Of a stretch of 6,070 nucleotides of DNA, positions 1 to 6,070 are shown one piece after another. The position numbers and the translations under genes are program-made. Within the stretch, counting starts at the first letter, position 1, and the number at the start of each line of letters is the position of its first letter. The stretch is taken from NCBI GenBank assembly GCA_963924885.1, contig CAWUUY010000302.1, positions 1-6,070 of the forward strand, read 5' to 3'. The notes under the pieces were generated by a model. It was given only the letters and a program-made list of their open reading frames with translations. It was not told where the DNA came from and did not search any database. The stretch is from UBA5216 sp963924885 (GTDB lineage Bacteria > Pseudomonadota > Gammaproteobacteria > Burkholderiales > SG8-41).

Positions 1-513
1 TCGCCACCGGACAGGCGAGCCACTGGGCGAACGTGCGCCATGACTACTACGAGACGGTGGAGAAGGGTCACGGACGCATGGAAGTGCGCCGCTACTACGC
101 CTTCGGGCAACTGGACTGTTTGGCCAAGCCGGAACAGTGGCGGGGCCTGACGATGTTCGGAGTGGTGCAGTCCGAGCGCACGGTGAAGGGCAAGACCAGC
201 ACGGAGGAGCGGCTGTATATTGGCAGCATTGCGGTTCAAGCCCGCAAACTGGCGCACGCGGTGCGCAGTCACTGGGAAGTGGAGAACCGTTTGCACTGGT
301 GCCTGGACGTGTGCCTGAATGACGATCAGGCGCGCGCAAGGGTCAAGAACAGCGCGCAAAACCTTGCCACGGTGCGCCGCATGGTGCTGAATATCTTTCG
401 ATTGGATAAATCCCGCAAGGGTGGAATCAAGACCCGGCGGCTGGTCGCTTCAACCAGCGACGATTATCGTGAGCAGTTGCTTGGGTTGGTGGCTATTTGA
501 TGCAATTGCCCTG
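1..513 (+). mobile_element. 3' end of an ISAs1-family insertion sequence (left part outside window)
   Basis: The element is recognised from its transposase, which runs in from the left edge and stops at base 500. Just after the stop, the bases ATGCAATTGCCCTG (500-513) read inward as CAGGGCAATTGCAT. This resembles the CAGGG-type terminal inverted repeat that I recall for ISAs1-family elements, so I place the right end near 513. The left terminus and the matching copy of the target duplication lie outside the window, so neither the inverted repeat nor a direct repeat can be confirmed here. The sequence after 513 changes character: it holds an unrelated open frame ending at 637. Family assignment is strong from the protein; the exact boundary is an inference. 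Confidence 0.7.
3..500 (+). CDS. ISAs1-family transposase, C-terminal part (5' end outside window)
   Basis: This is the C-terminal part (about 165 residues visible) of a DDE transposase that would cut and paste its own insertion sequence. The frame is open to the window edge, so the GTG at 33 is internal and not a start. Two family signatures are visible. Near the left edge is 'ETVEKGHGRMEVRRYY' (residues 17-32 of the fragment), matching the ISAs1 pattern 'ET..KGHGR.E.R'. About 60 residues further is 'HWEVENRLHWCLDV', where the Glu encoded at 282-284 is the probable third acidic residue of the DDE triad. The two Asp residues of the triad should lie upstream, outside the window. No frameshift or stop is seen, so the visible part could belong to an active enzyme. 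The stop (TGA, 498-500) lies about 13 bases before the probable IS end, as is usual for compact insertion sequences. Family usual length is roughly 370 residues, so more than half is missing from this window. Confidence 0.9.
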   Translation, partial: ATGQASHWANVRHDYYETVEKGHGRMEVRRYYAFGQLDCLAKPEQWRGLTMFGVVQSERTVKGKTSTEERLYIGSIAVQARKLAHAVRSHWEVENRLHWCLDVCLNDDQARARVKNSAQNLATVRRMVLNIFRLDKSRKGGIKTRRLVASTSDDYREQLLGLVAI

Positions 514-637
514 GGGGGCCGGCACGGGCCCATTGATTACGCTGGCGCCGGTGATCAATCACACGGACGCGGAACTGATTTACCTCGAAGGACTGGTGGG
601 CCGCAAAGTGCCGTTTACGGGGCCCTCGCGCTACTGA
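514..637 (+). pseudogene. C-terminal remnant of an unidentified gene cut by the insertion sequence
   Basis: From the probable IS end to a TGA at 635-637 one plus-strand frame is open and encodes about 40 residues, ending 'LVGRKVPFTGPSRY'. Third codon positions are overwhelmingly G or C, as in the neighbouring real genes, which supports former coding. The frame also contains an ATG at 500-502 that overlaps the transposase stop (TGATG), giving a 45-residue open frame. However, that ATG lies inside the presumed IS end and has no clear ribosome-binding site, so I read this as a host-gene tail rather than a small gene. I do not recognise the protein family. It is oriented tail-to-tail with the DUF4126 gene, with only 5 bases between stop codons. 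The alternative is a chance open frame; at this length and GC content that cannot be excluded. Confidence 0.45.
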
Positions 638-642
638 GGTGC

Positions 643-1242
643 TTACGCCGGGCTACCGATCAACTGGCGAACAGAGCCGATCACGCGTTTTAATCCGCTC
701 CAGATTTTCGGCAGCAGCCATGCCGCCAGCACGAAAAAAATCATCAGAAACACCAGCATCAGCAGCGGAAACATCAACGCCGTCCACACCGCGCCGATAG
801 ACAGCGCGTCTTCACTGACCGACGCCGTCCAGTTGCTGAGCGGTTCAGGCGAGGTGTTGATCAGTGCGCGCGTGCTGGCCTTGGTGATGTGACTGCCGGC
901 GGCCACCGCGCCGCCGAGGATGCCCGCGGCGATGCCCATACCGGGGTCGCCGCCCGCCACAGCGGCGGCGGCGAGCAGCGCGCCCGCCGGTATGCGGATA
1001 AAGGTATGCGCGGCGTCCCACACCGAATCAAAACCGGGAATCTTGTCCGCCAGAAATTCCACCGCGAACATGAAGCCCGACGCGCCCATCACCCAAGGAT
1101 TGGCCAGTGTTTGCAAATCAGTCGGCAGCGTGTAGAAACCGAAAAATTGCAGCAGGCCGAGAAAAAACACCACGGCGTAGAGACGCACGCCGCTGGCCCA
1201 GCCGAGTCCGGCGGCGGTTGCTAATGAGGCCAAGGCTTCCAT
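643..1242 (-). CDS. DUF4126 family membrane protein
   Basis: A 199-residue integral membrane protein of the DUF4126 family; no biochemical function is established for this family. Recognition rests on the N-terminal 'GLGWASGVRLYAVVFFLG' (residues 12-29) and the central 'ADKIPGFDSVWDAAHTFIRI' (residues 65-84), which is the family hallmark. It is followed by a Gly/Ala-rich helical pair (about 85-118) with a 'GSHITKASTRALINTSPEP' segment (116-134). Hydrophobic stretches suggest membrane segments near 3-20, 21-38, 50-65, 84-97, 101-117 and 147-176, with a basic C-terminal tail that is probably cytoplasmic. The ATG start at 1242 is supported by a strong AAGGAG site six bases upstream. The length is typical for the family. 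It lies 177 bases downstream of the MFS gene on the same strand and probably has its own promoter, though no convincing -35/-10 pair was found. There is no sign of damage. Confidence 0.88.
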   Translation of the reverse strand: MEALASLATAAGLGWASGVRLYAVVFFLGLLQFFGFYTLPTDLQTLANPWVMGASGFMFAVEFLADKIPGFDSVWDAAHTFIRIPAGALLAAAAVAGGDPGMGIAAGILGGAVAAGSHITKASTRALINTSPEPLSNWTASVSEDALSIGAVWTALMFPLLMLVFLMIFFVLAAWLLPKIWSGLKRVIGSVRQLIGSPA

Positions 1243-1248
1243 CGAGCG

Positions 1249-1254
1249 CTCCTT
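1249..1254 (-). promoter_or_regulatory. Ribosome-binding site of the DUF4126 gene
   Basis: AAGGAG on the minus strand, six bases before the ATG at 1242. It is close to the full Shine-Dalgarno consensus and fixes the start of the DUF4126 gene. It is the clearest ribosome-binding site in the window; the MFS gene and valS have weaker or no visible ones. Confidence 0.75.
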
Positions 1255-1353
1255 GCGTGCGTTACGTTTGCCAACTCAACGTGCGCAGTCTAGCGTGGTG
1301 TACGGGTTTGCGCAGGGCGAGTGGTAGGATGATGCGGCGAGTCAACTCAATAC

Positions 1354-1365
1354 TGTTTAAAAACA
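1354..1365. repeat. First copy of intergenic 12-mer TGTTTAAAAACA
   Basis: TGTTTAAAAACA lies in the AT-rich core of the 177-base gap between the MFS and DUF4126 genes. An identical copy is at 2688-2699 in the next gap. On the minus strand it reads TGTTTTTAAACA, 112 bases upstream of the DUF4126 start and 54 bases after the MFS stop. It could be part of a promoter region, a regulator site, or the T-rich part of a weak terminator. I saw no strong hairpin in front of it. Confidence 0.4.
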
Positions 1366-1419
1366 AGTAGTTATAGTTATCTCTCAGTAGACGCGACGGG
1401 CATTGGCGGCGAGGTGCCG

Positions 1420-2670
1420 TTACTTGTCGATGACGCCCGCGCGCAGGTAGAGCGGGCGTATATATTCGCGCAGCAGCGGCATGCGATACAGCAGCCACGC
1501 CGCGCCGTGGGTGCAGATCACGCCAAACAACGCCAGCGCATACGGCGCGCCGATGCGCTCGGCCAGCGCGCCCGCGGCGAGACAGCCCAGCGGATGCACG
1601 CCCATGAAAGCGATGATGTAGTAGCTGGTGACGCGCCCGCGCATGCCGGGGCCGCACACCGTCTGGATAATGGTGTTGAGGGTCATCGCGGTGGCAATCA
1701 CGCCAAAGCCCACCACCACCATGCACGCCAGCGACAACGCGAGGTGGGTTGAAAACGCGAACACGGTGAGCGCCACGCCGGACATCAAGGGGCCGATGGC
1801 CGCCCAGCGCATCAGCCCGCGTATTTGCGGGCGCGCGGCGAGATACACCATGCCGATGATGCCGCCGAAGCCCGCCGCGCCGACGAGAAACCCCAGCATC
1901 GCCGCGCCGCCGGAAAAAGTTTCGGCGGCGAAGATTGGCATCAGCGCCTGATACGGCGTGATGCAAAAACTCATCAGCGCCAGCATCGGCAGCAGATAGC
2001 GCAGGGGCTTGAGGCTCCACGTATAGCGCGCGCCGTCGGCGATGCTGGCCCACATGTTTTGTGTCTGCGCGGCCCGGACGAGCGGCGCGGCGCCGATCAG
2101 CAGCAGGCTGCCGATCAGCCACAATTTTGTCCCAGCGTTCACCACAAAACAAAACGCTTCGCTGAAATAGGCCAGGAGCAAACCCGCGATGGTGGGGCCG
2201 ATCATGCGCCCGGCGTTTTGCATGCCGCCGCTGAAGGCGATGGCGCTAGGCAGATCGGTTTTTACGCCCACCAGTTCGGGCGTGTACGACGAGCGCACCG
2301 GGGTTTCCAGCGCCTGCACGATGCCCAGCAGCATGGCGAGCGTAATCACAATCCACACGTTGATTTTTGTGTCGCCCCACACCGCGCCGGCAAGTATCAG
2401 CGTGAGGATTATCGACAGGATTTGCGTGACGATCAGCGTTTTGCAGCGGTCAAAGCGGTCGGCCCAGATGCCGCCGAACGGCGCCAGAAAAAAAATCGCG
2501 ATCTGCCCGGCGAAGCCGGTGATGCCGAGCAGCAACGCGGAACCGGTCAGGCGATACACCAGCCAACTGATGGCGATTTGCTGCACCCAGGTGCCGATCA
2601 GCGACACCGATTGGCCGGTGAAATACGTCCGGTAATTCGGGTGGCGAAAAGCGCGCAAGGCGTGATGCAC
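1420..2670 (-). CDS. MFS transporter, MFS_3 / EntS-like family
   Basis: A 416-residue inner-membrane transporter of the major facilitator superfamily, closest by pattern to the MFS_3 group that includes the enterobactin exporter EntS; drug or siderophore-like efflux is a possible role but the substrate cannot be read from sequence. The N-terminus 'FRHPNYRTYFTGQSVSLIG' (8-26) leads into the first helix. The loop between helices 2 and 3 carries the MFS signature 'GGIWADRFDRCK' (66-77). Further family marks are 'RSSYTPELVG' (126-135), 'NAGRMIGPTIAGLLL' (152-166) and 'PGMRGRVTSYYIIAFMG' (341-357). About 12 hydrophobic segments fit the usual topology, and length is normal. The start is GTG at 2670, with a purine-rich AAAGGGG just upstream. 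Its start lies 34 bases after the valS stop on the same strand, so co-transcription with valS is possible. No truncation or frameshift is seen. Confidence 0.9.
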   Translation of the reverse strand: MHHALRAFRHPNYRTYFTGQSVSLIGTWVQQIAISWLVYRLTGSALLLGITGFAGQIAIFFLAPFGGIWADRFDRCKTLIVTQILSIILTLILAGAVWGDTKINVWIVITLAMLLGIVQALETPVRSSYTPELVGVKTDLPSAIAFSGGMQNAGRMIGPTIAGLLLAYFSEAFCFVVNAGTKLWLIGSLLLIGAAPLVRAAQTQNMWASIADGARYTWSLKPLRYLLPMLALMSFCITPYQALMPIFAAETFSGGAAMLGFLVGAAGFGGIIGMVYLAARPQIRGLMRWAAIGPLMSGVALTVFAFSTHLALSLACMVVVGFGVIATAMTLNTIIQTVCGPGMRGRVTSYYIIAFMGVHPLGCLAAGALAERIGAPYALALFGVICTHGAAWLLYRMPLLREYIRPLYLRAGVIDK

Positions 2671-2673
2671 GGG

Positions 2674-2680
2674 CCCCTTT
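2674..2680 (-). promoter_or_regulatory. Probable ribosome-binding site of the MFS gene
   Basis: AAAGGGG on the minus strand, ending three bases before the GTG start at 2670. The match to AGGAGG is partial and the spacing is short, but it is the only purine-rich run in the valS-MFS gap. It supports GTG at 2670 as the start, as does the position of the family's conserved N-terminal 'FRHPNYR' eight residues in. Confidence 0.45.
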
Positions 2681-2687
2681 AAAAAGT

Positions 2688-2699
2688 TGTTTAAAAACA
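2688..2699. repeat. Second copy of intergenic 12-mer TGTTTAAAAACA
   Basis: Identical to the copy at 1354-1365. On the minus strand it starts six bases after the valS stop and ends 18 bases before the MFS start. A related element TTTAAAAA recurs at 2678-2685, so this 34-base gap contains two copies of TTTAAAAA twelve bases apart (2678-2685 and 2690-2697). A short inverted repeat ATACT-N5-AGTAT (2701-2715) overlaps the valS stop codon; on the minus strand it is followed by a TTTTT run, resembling a very weak intrinsic terminator with only five A/T-rich pairs. Confidence 0.4.
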
Positions 2700-2704
2700 G
2701 ATAC

Positions 2705-5521
2705 TTATGTAGTATCGCCCAGCTTGGCCAGCTGCGCGTCGATGTCTGCCACGGTGGCCTCGAACTTCGCCAGGCGTTCGCGTTCCTGTGCGATCACGGC
2801 GGGCGGCGCGCGGTCAACGAAGCTGGCATTGGACAGTTTGGTGTTGGCCTTGGCGATTTCACCGGTGATGCGTGCGTGTTCTTTGTCGAGGCGCGCTTTT
2901 TCTGCCGCTTTATCGATTTCCACTTTCAGCATCAGCTTGAATGCGCCGACGAGGGATACCGGCGCGTCGGCAGCGGGGAGCGCATCGACGATCTGCACGT
3001 CGGTCAAGCGCGCGAGCGCGGCAAGGTAGGGCGCGCAGGCCGCAAGTTGTGTGGCGTCACCTTCGGCGATCAGCGGCACTTTCTGTCCCGGCTTCAGATT
3101 CATTTCGCTGCGCAGCGTGCGGCAGGCGTTGATAAGTTGTTTGAGCGTGTCGATGTCACGCTCGGCGGTTTCATCGATGCGCGTGGCGTCGGATTGCGGG
3201 TAACGCTGTACCATGATCGATGCGCCGGATTTCCCTGCGAGGGGCGCCACGATCTGCCACAGTTCTTCGGTGATAAACGGGATCACTGGATGCGCGAGGC
3301 GCAAGGTTGATTCGAGCACGCGCACCAGTGTGCGCCGCGTGGCGCGCTGCTGGGCCTCGTTGCCACCCTGCATCTGCACCTTGGCCAGCTCCACGTACCA
3401 ATCGCAGTATTCGTCCCACACCAGTTCGTAGAGCGCGCGCGAGAGATTGTCAAAACGGTATTCGCTGAATGCTTTGGCGACGTCGGCTTCCGCACGTTGC
3501 AGGCGGCTGATGATCCACTGATCCGCGGCGGAAAATTCCAGCTGCGTGTTGTCATCGAGGCCGACATCCTTACCGTCGCAGTTCATCAACACAAAGCGCG
3601 TGGCGTTCCACAGTTTGTTGCAAAAGTTGCGATAGCCGTCGCAGCGCTGTAGATCGAACTTGATGTCGCGGCCCGGCGAGGCCAGACTGGCGAAGGTAAA
3701 GCGCAATGCGTCGGTGCCAAACGCCGCGATGCCGTCGGGGAAATGTTTTTTGGTGGTGGCGGTGATTTTCTCCGCCTGCCGCGGGTCCATCAGATTGGAC
3801 GTGCGTTTGGCGATCAGCGCATCCAGCGTGATGCCGTCAACGATATCCAGCGGATCGAGCACGTTGCCTTTGGATTTCGACATTTTCTGGCCTTCCGCAT
3901 CGCGAATCAGGCCCGTGATATAGATTTCGCGGAACGGCAATTTGTCGGTGAAGTGCAGGGTCATCATCACCATGCGTGCCACCCAGAAAAAGATGATGTC
4001 AAAACCGGTGACCAGCACGGAAGACGGCAGATAACGATCCAACGCGGGATTGGATTGGGACGGGTATCCGGCTGTCCAGTCGAGCGTGGAGAAAGGCCAC
4101 AGCGCCGAAGAGTACCAGGTGTCGAGCACGTCTTCGTCCTGCCGCATCGGCGCGGGCGCCACGGTTTCGCCGGCTTCGAGCCGTTCCGGCAGCCGCGCGT
4201 CGTATTGCGCGACGGCATCTTCGAGCGTGCGCGCCACATACACATTGCCTTCGGCGTCATACCACGCGGGGATGCGGTGACCCCACCACAATTGGCGCGA
4301 GATGCACCAATCCTGAATATTGAGCAGCCACTGGTTGTAGGTGTTGGTCCAATTTTCAGGAACGAATTTGAGTTGGCCGTGCGCCACCGCATCGAGTCCG
4401 CGTTGCGCCAGTGATTCCATTTTCATGAACCACTGATCGGTGAGCATGGGTTCGACGATGGCATCGGTACGGCCACAGCGCGGTACCATCAGCTTGTGCG
4501 GCTTGGTGTCGGCGAGCAAGCCCTGCGCCTCGAGATCGGTGAGTATGCGCTTGCGCGCCTCGAAACGATCGAGGCCGCGATAGGCCGCCGGCGCGTTGTC
4601 GTTGATTTTGGCGTCCAGCGTGAGCACGCTGATCGGCTCAAGCTTGTGCCGCACGCCGATCTGGTAGTCGTTGAAGTCATGCGCCGGGGTGATTTTCACG
4701 CAGCCAGTGCCGAAAGCGGGATCGACGTATTCGTCGCCGATCACCGGAATGGTGCGCCCGGTGAGTGGCAGCATCACTTGCTTGCCGATCAACGCTTGGT
4801 AACGCTCGTCATCGGGATGCACGGCCACCGCCACGTCGCCCAGCATGGTTTCCGGGCGCGTGGTGGCGACCACCAGAAACCCCGCGCCTGATGTCGCTGA
4901 TGCCAGCGGATAACGGATGTGCCACAGCTTGCCGTCCTCCTCGACCGACTCGACTTCAAGATCGGACACGGCGGTTTGCAGCACCGGATCCCAGTTCACC
5001 AGACGCTTGCCGCGATAAATCAGCCCCTGCTCATGCATGCGCACAAAGGTTTCAGTGACTGTGCGTGACAGGCCGTCGTCCATTGTGAAGCGCTCGCGCT
5101 CCCAGTCGCACGAGCTGCCGAGGCGGCGCATCTGGCGCGTGATGGCGGAGCCGGATTCTTCCTTCCATTGCCACACGCGCTCGATGAATGGATCGCGGCC
5201 TAAATCATGGCGCGACGCTTTTTGCGCGTCGAGCTGGCGTTCGACCACGATCTGCGTGGCGATGCCGGCGTGATCGGTGCCCGGCTGCCACAGCGTGTTG
5301 CTGCCCCGCATGCGGTGATAACGCGTCAGCGCATCCATCAGCGTGTGCTGGAAGGCGTGCCCCATGTGCAGCGTGCCGGTGACGTTCGGCGGCGGCAGCA
5401 GAATGCAGTAGTTGTCGGTTTTCGTGGGGTCGGCGCCGGCCTTGAAGTAGCCGGCTTTTTCCCACTCGGGATACCAGCGTGCTTCGATAGCCACTGGCTC
5501 AAAACTCTTGGCGAGTTCCAT
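2705..5521 (-). CDS. valS: Valyl-tRNA synthetase (ValRS, class Ia)
   Basis: Charges tRNA-Val with valine in the cytoplasm using ATP, and hydrolyses misacylated threonyl-tRNA-Val; essential for translation. From the ATG at 5521 it is 938 residues, close to the 951 of E. coli. Residues 1-60 hold the N-terminal region and HIGH-type motif 'PPPNVTGTLHMGH' (43-55), followed by 'GTDHAGIATQ' (81-90). The editing (CP1) domain spans about 190-340, with 'TTRPETMLGD' (220-229) and 'GTGCVKITPAHDFND' (271-285). The catalytic core resumes with 'WCISRQLWWGHRIPAW' (405-420) and 'KMSKSKGN' (546-553). The anticodon-binding helical domain is about 665-815, and a Lys/Glu/Ala-rich C-terminal coiled-coil arm runs from about 865 to the end. 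All key motifs are present. I chose ATG 5521 because 'MELAKSFEP' is where homology to other ValRS proteins should begin, but no Shine-Dalgarno precedes it, and the frame stays open to the window's right edge. In-frame GTG at 5914 would add 131 non-ValRS residues. Confidence 0.95.
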   Translation of the reverse strand: MELAKSFEPVAIEARWYPEWEKAGYFKAGADPTKTDNYCILLPPPNVTGTLHMGHAFQHTLMDALTRYHRMRGSNTLWQPGTDHAGIATQIVVERQLDAQKASRHDLGRDPFIERVWQWKEESGSAITRQMRRLGSSCDWERERFTMDDGLSRTVTETFVRMHEQGLIYRGKRLVNWDPVLQTAVSDLEVESVEEDGKLWHIRYPLASATSGAGFLVVATTRPETMLGDVAVAVHPDDERYQALIGKQVMLPLTGRTIPVIGDEYVDPAFGTGCVKITPAHDFNDYQIGVRHKLEPISVLTLDAKINDNAPAAYRGLDRFEARKRILTDLEAQGLLADTKPHKLMVPRCGRTDAIVEPMLTDQWFMKMESLAQRGLDAVAHGQLKFVPENWTNTYNQWLLNIQDWCISRQLWWGHRIPAWYDAEGNVYVARTLEDAVAQYDARLPERLEAGETVAPAPMRQDEDVLDTWYSSALWPFSTLDWTAGYPSQSNPALDRYLPSSVLVTGFDIIFFWVARMVMMTLHFTDKLPFREIYITGLIRDAEGQKMSKSKGNVLDPLDIVDGITLDALIAKRTSNLMDPRQAEKITATTKKHFPDGIAAFGTDALRFTFASLASPGRDIKFDLQRCDGYRNFCNKLWNATRFVLMNCDGKDVGLDDNTQLEFSAADQWIISRLQRAEADVAKAFSEYRFDNLSRALYELVWDEYCDWYVELAKVQMQGGNEAQQRATRRTLVRVLESTLRLAHPVIPFITEELWQIVAPLAGKSGASIMVQRYPQSDATRIDETAERDIDTLKQLINACRTLRSEMNLKPGQKVPLIAEGDATQLAACAPYLAALARLTDVQIVDALPAADAPVSLVGAFKLMLKVEIDKAAEKARLDKEHARITGEIAKANTKLSNASFVDRAPPAVIAQERERLAKFEATVADIDAQLAKLGDTT

Positions 5522-6070
5522 GGATTTGCTTGAATTGGGTGATGCAGGAGGGGGAGGCATTATACCGGAGGCCGGTATACCAGAGACGGCGGCGGCGGGA
5601 CGCACGGATTCGCGCAAGGCATCGAGATGCAAGCGCAGCGATTCCTCGACCGAGGTGCGCACCATGGCGCCGATGTTAGTTTTCAGATCGTCGGTGATGC
5701 GCGCCAGCGCCTGGTCCAGTGCGGAGTCGATCTCCGGCATGACTTGTTGCTGAACCACGCTGCTGATGCGCTCATCCACCTGCGACATCACGCGCAAATA
5801 CGCGGCGTGTTCGAGATTCTGGTTTTGCAAGCGTGAAATGACTTCGCTGCCCGCGGCTTCTTCGCTCGCGGGCGGCGCCGGCGCGGTGTCTACCCGCGCG
5901 GGCAGGAATACCACATCCGTGAGTTCGGGAATGTCGTCGGCGTCGTCGGGCTCGTTGTCGGCTGATGGCGGCGGCGCCGGAGGGAGGGGCGCTTCGCCGA
6001 GGGGCGCTGGCGGCGGCGGGCGATGGCGCGCCAGCAGCGCGTCGGCGCGCGCGAGGATTTCGCTGCTGTC
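5522..6070 (-). CDS. Proline-rich hypothetical protein upstream of valS (5' end outside window, no own stop codon)
   Basis: One minus-strand frame is open from the window edge and joins valS in frame, so this gene has no stop of its own. The 183 visible residues show distinct regions. First is a short helix 'ILARADALLARHR' (5-17), then a Pro/Ala-rich linker (18-36) and an acidic segment with 'DIPELTDVV' (46-54). A second short Pro/Ala linker follows, then a helical region (about 75-156) rich in Gln, Glu and hydrophobics. Last comes a low-complexity tail (157-183) that looks like translated intergenic DNA. The layout resembles DUF2486-type proteins found next to valS in Betaproteobacteria; the function is unknown. 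No signal peptide or membrane segment is seen. The true start is probably only a few codons beyond the edge, since the 'ILARADALLARHR' helix is usually at the very N-terminus. The natural end was probably near 5560-5600. A stop (TAA, 5560-5562) exists one frame away. Confidence 0.6.
5559..5564 (-). promoter_or_regulatory. Candidate -10 element of a valS promoter (TATAAT)
   Basis: A perfect TATAAT on the minus strand, 38 bases before the valS ATG at 5521. If used, transcription would start near 5550 and give a leader of about 30 bases. It is rare to find such a hexamer by chance in DNA this GC-rich. However, the base six-mers at 16-18 base spacing upstream (around 5582-5588) do not resemble TTGACA, and no TG extension is present, so an activator or a weak promoter would have to be assumed. 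Confidence 0.35.
5561..5579. repeat. Perfect 19-bp palindrome TATACCGG-AGG-CCGGTATA upstream of valS
   Basis: Two perfect 8-base arms (5561-5568 and 5572-5579) flank a 3-base centre, 40 bases upstream of the valS ATG. The palindrome overlaps a minus-strand TATAAT hexamer. Overlapping with this is a second palindrome GGTATACC (5574-5581). The position suits an operator over a promoter, or a small hairpin in a transcript. There is no T-run after it on the minus strand, which argues against an intrinsic terminator. Confidence 0.5.

Noticed and set aside
1321..1380. Sigma-70 promoter for the DUF4126 gene
   Set aside because: A TTGACT is present on the minus strand (1340-1345), but no acceptable -10 hexamer lies 16-18 bases downstream of it, and other pairings match poorly.
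1262..2152. A 296-residue minus-strand open frame overlapping the MFS gene in another frame
   Set aside because: It is rich in Arg, Ala and His with no recognisable motif, as expected for a shadow frame of GC-rich coding DNA. The MFS frame has clear family motifs over the same bases.
1825..2682. A 285-residue plus-strand open frame antisense to the MFS gene
   Set aside because: Composition is dominated by Arg, Gln, Ala, Asp and His with no domain pattern. It is a mirror of high-GC codons in the MFS gene.
2690..2715. Intrinsic terminator after valS
   Set aside because: The stem is only five A/T-rich pairs (ATACT/AGTAT) and overlaps the stop codon. The following T-run is present, but the hairpin is too weak to call.
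3743..4414. A 223-residue plus-strand open frame antisense to valS
   Set aside because: It is fully covered by the conserved ValRS core on the other strand and shows no family motif of its own.
5912..5914. GTG as start codon of an extended 1069-residue ValRS
   Set aside because: It sits inside the 'IPELTDVV' motif of the upstream protein, and the frame stays open beyond it to the window edge, so it is not a natural start. The ValRS-like sequence begins at the ATG at 5521.

Overview
The window is about 6 kb of GC-rich bacterial chromosome. Reading left to right it holds the 3' end of an insertion sequence, a short gene tail cut by that element, and a block of minus-strand genes: a small DUF4126-type membrane protein, an MFS_3-type transporter, valyl-tRNA synthetase (valS), and the 3' part of a proline-rich hypothetical protein running off the right edge. 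The hypothetical protein has an N-terminal 'ILARADALLARHR' segment and an 'IPELTDVV' motif. A protein of this layout directly upstream of valS is, from memory, a betaproteobacterial arrangement (compare DUF2486-type proteins of Burkholderiales and analogues in Nitrosomonadales). A betaproteobacterium is therefore the best guess, but no ribosomal or other marker settles it.

Bases 1-513 are the end of an ISAs1-family element: the transposase C-terminal part on the plus strand and a probable right terminus. Bases 514-637 keep an open plus-strand reading frame with genome-like codon bias and its own stop. It looks like the last ~40 codons of a host gene separated from its 5' part by the insertion. 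Its tail faces the DUF4126 gene with 5 bases between the stop codons.

The minus-strand genes are the hypothetical protein, then valS, then a 34-base gap, then the MFS transporter, then a 177-base gap, then the DUF4126 gene. valS is complete, with the catalytic, editing, anticodon-binding and C-terminal arm regions of a normal class Ia ValRS. The transporter and the DUF4126 protein have no visible functional tie to translation, so their proximity to valS may only reflect position.

The most unusual point is the join upstream of valS. The hypothetical protein's frame has no stop codon and runs in frame straight into valS, giving an open frame from the window edge to base 2705. A 19-bp palindrome and a perfect TATAAT hexamer sit exactly at this join. 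This could be a real fusion, a stop lost by a small frameshift, or a sequence error; the window alone cannot decide. I saw no CRISPR array, tRNA, rRNA or recognisable defence or novel multi-gene system, and most of the window is ordinary housekeeping sequence.
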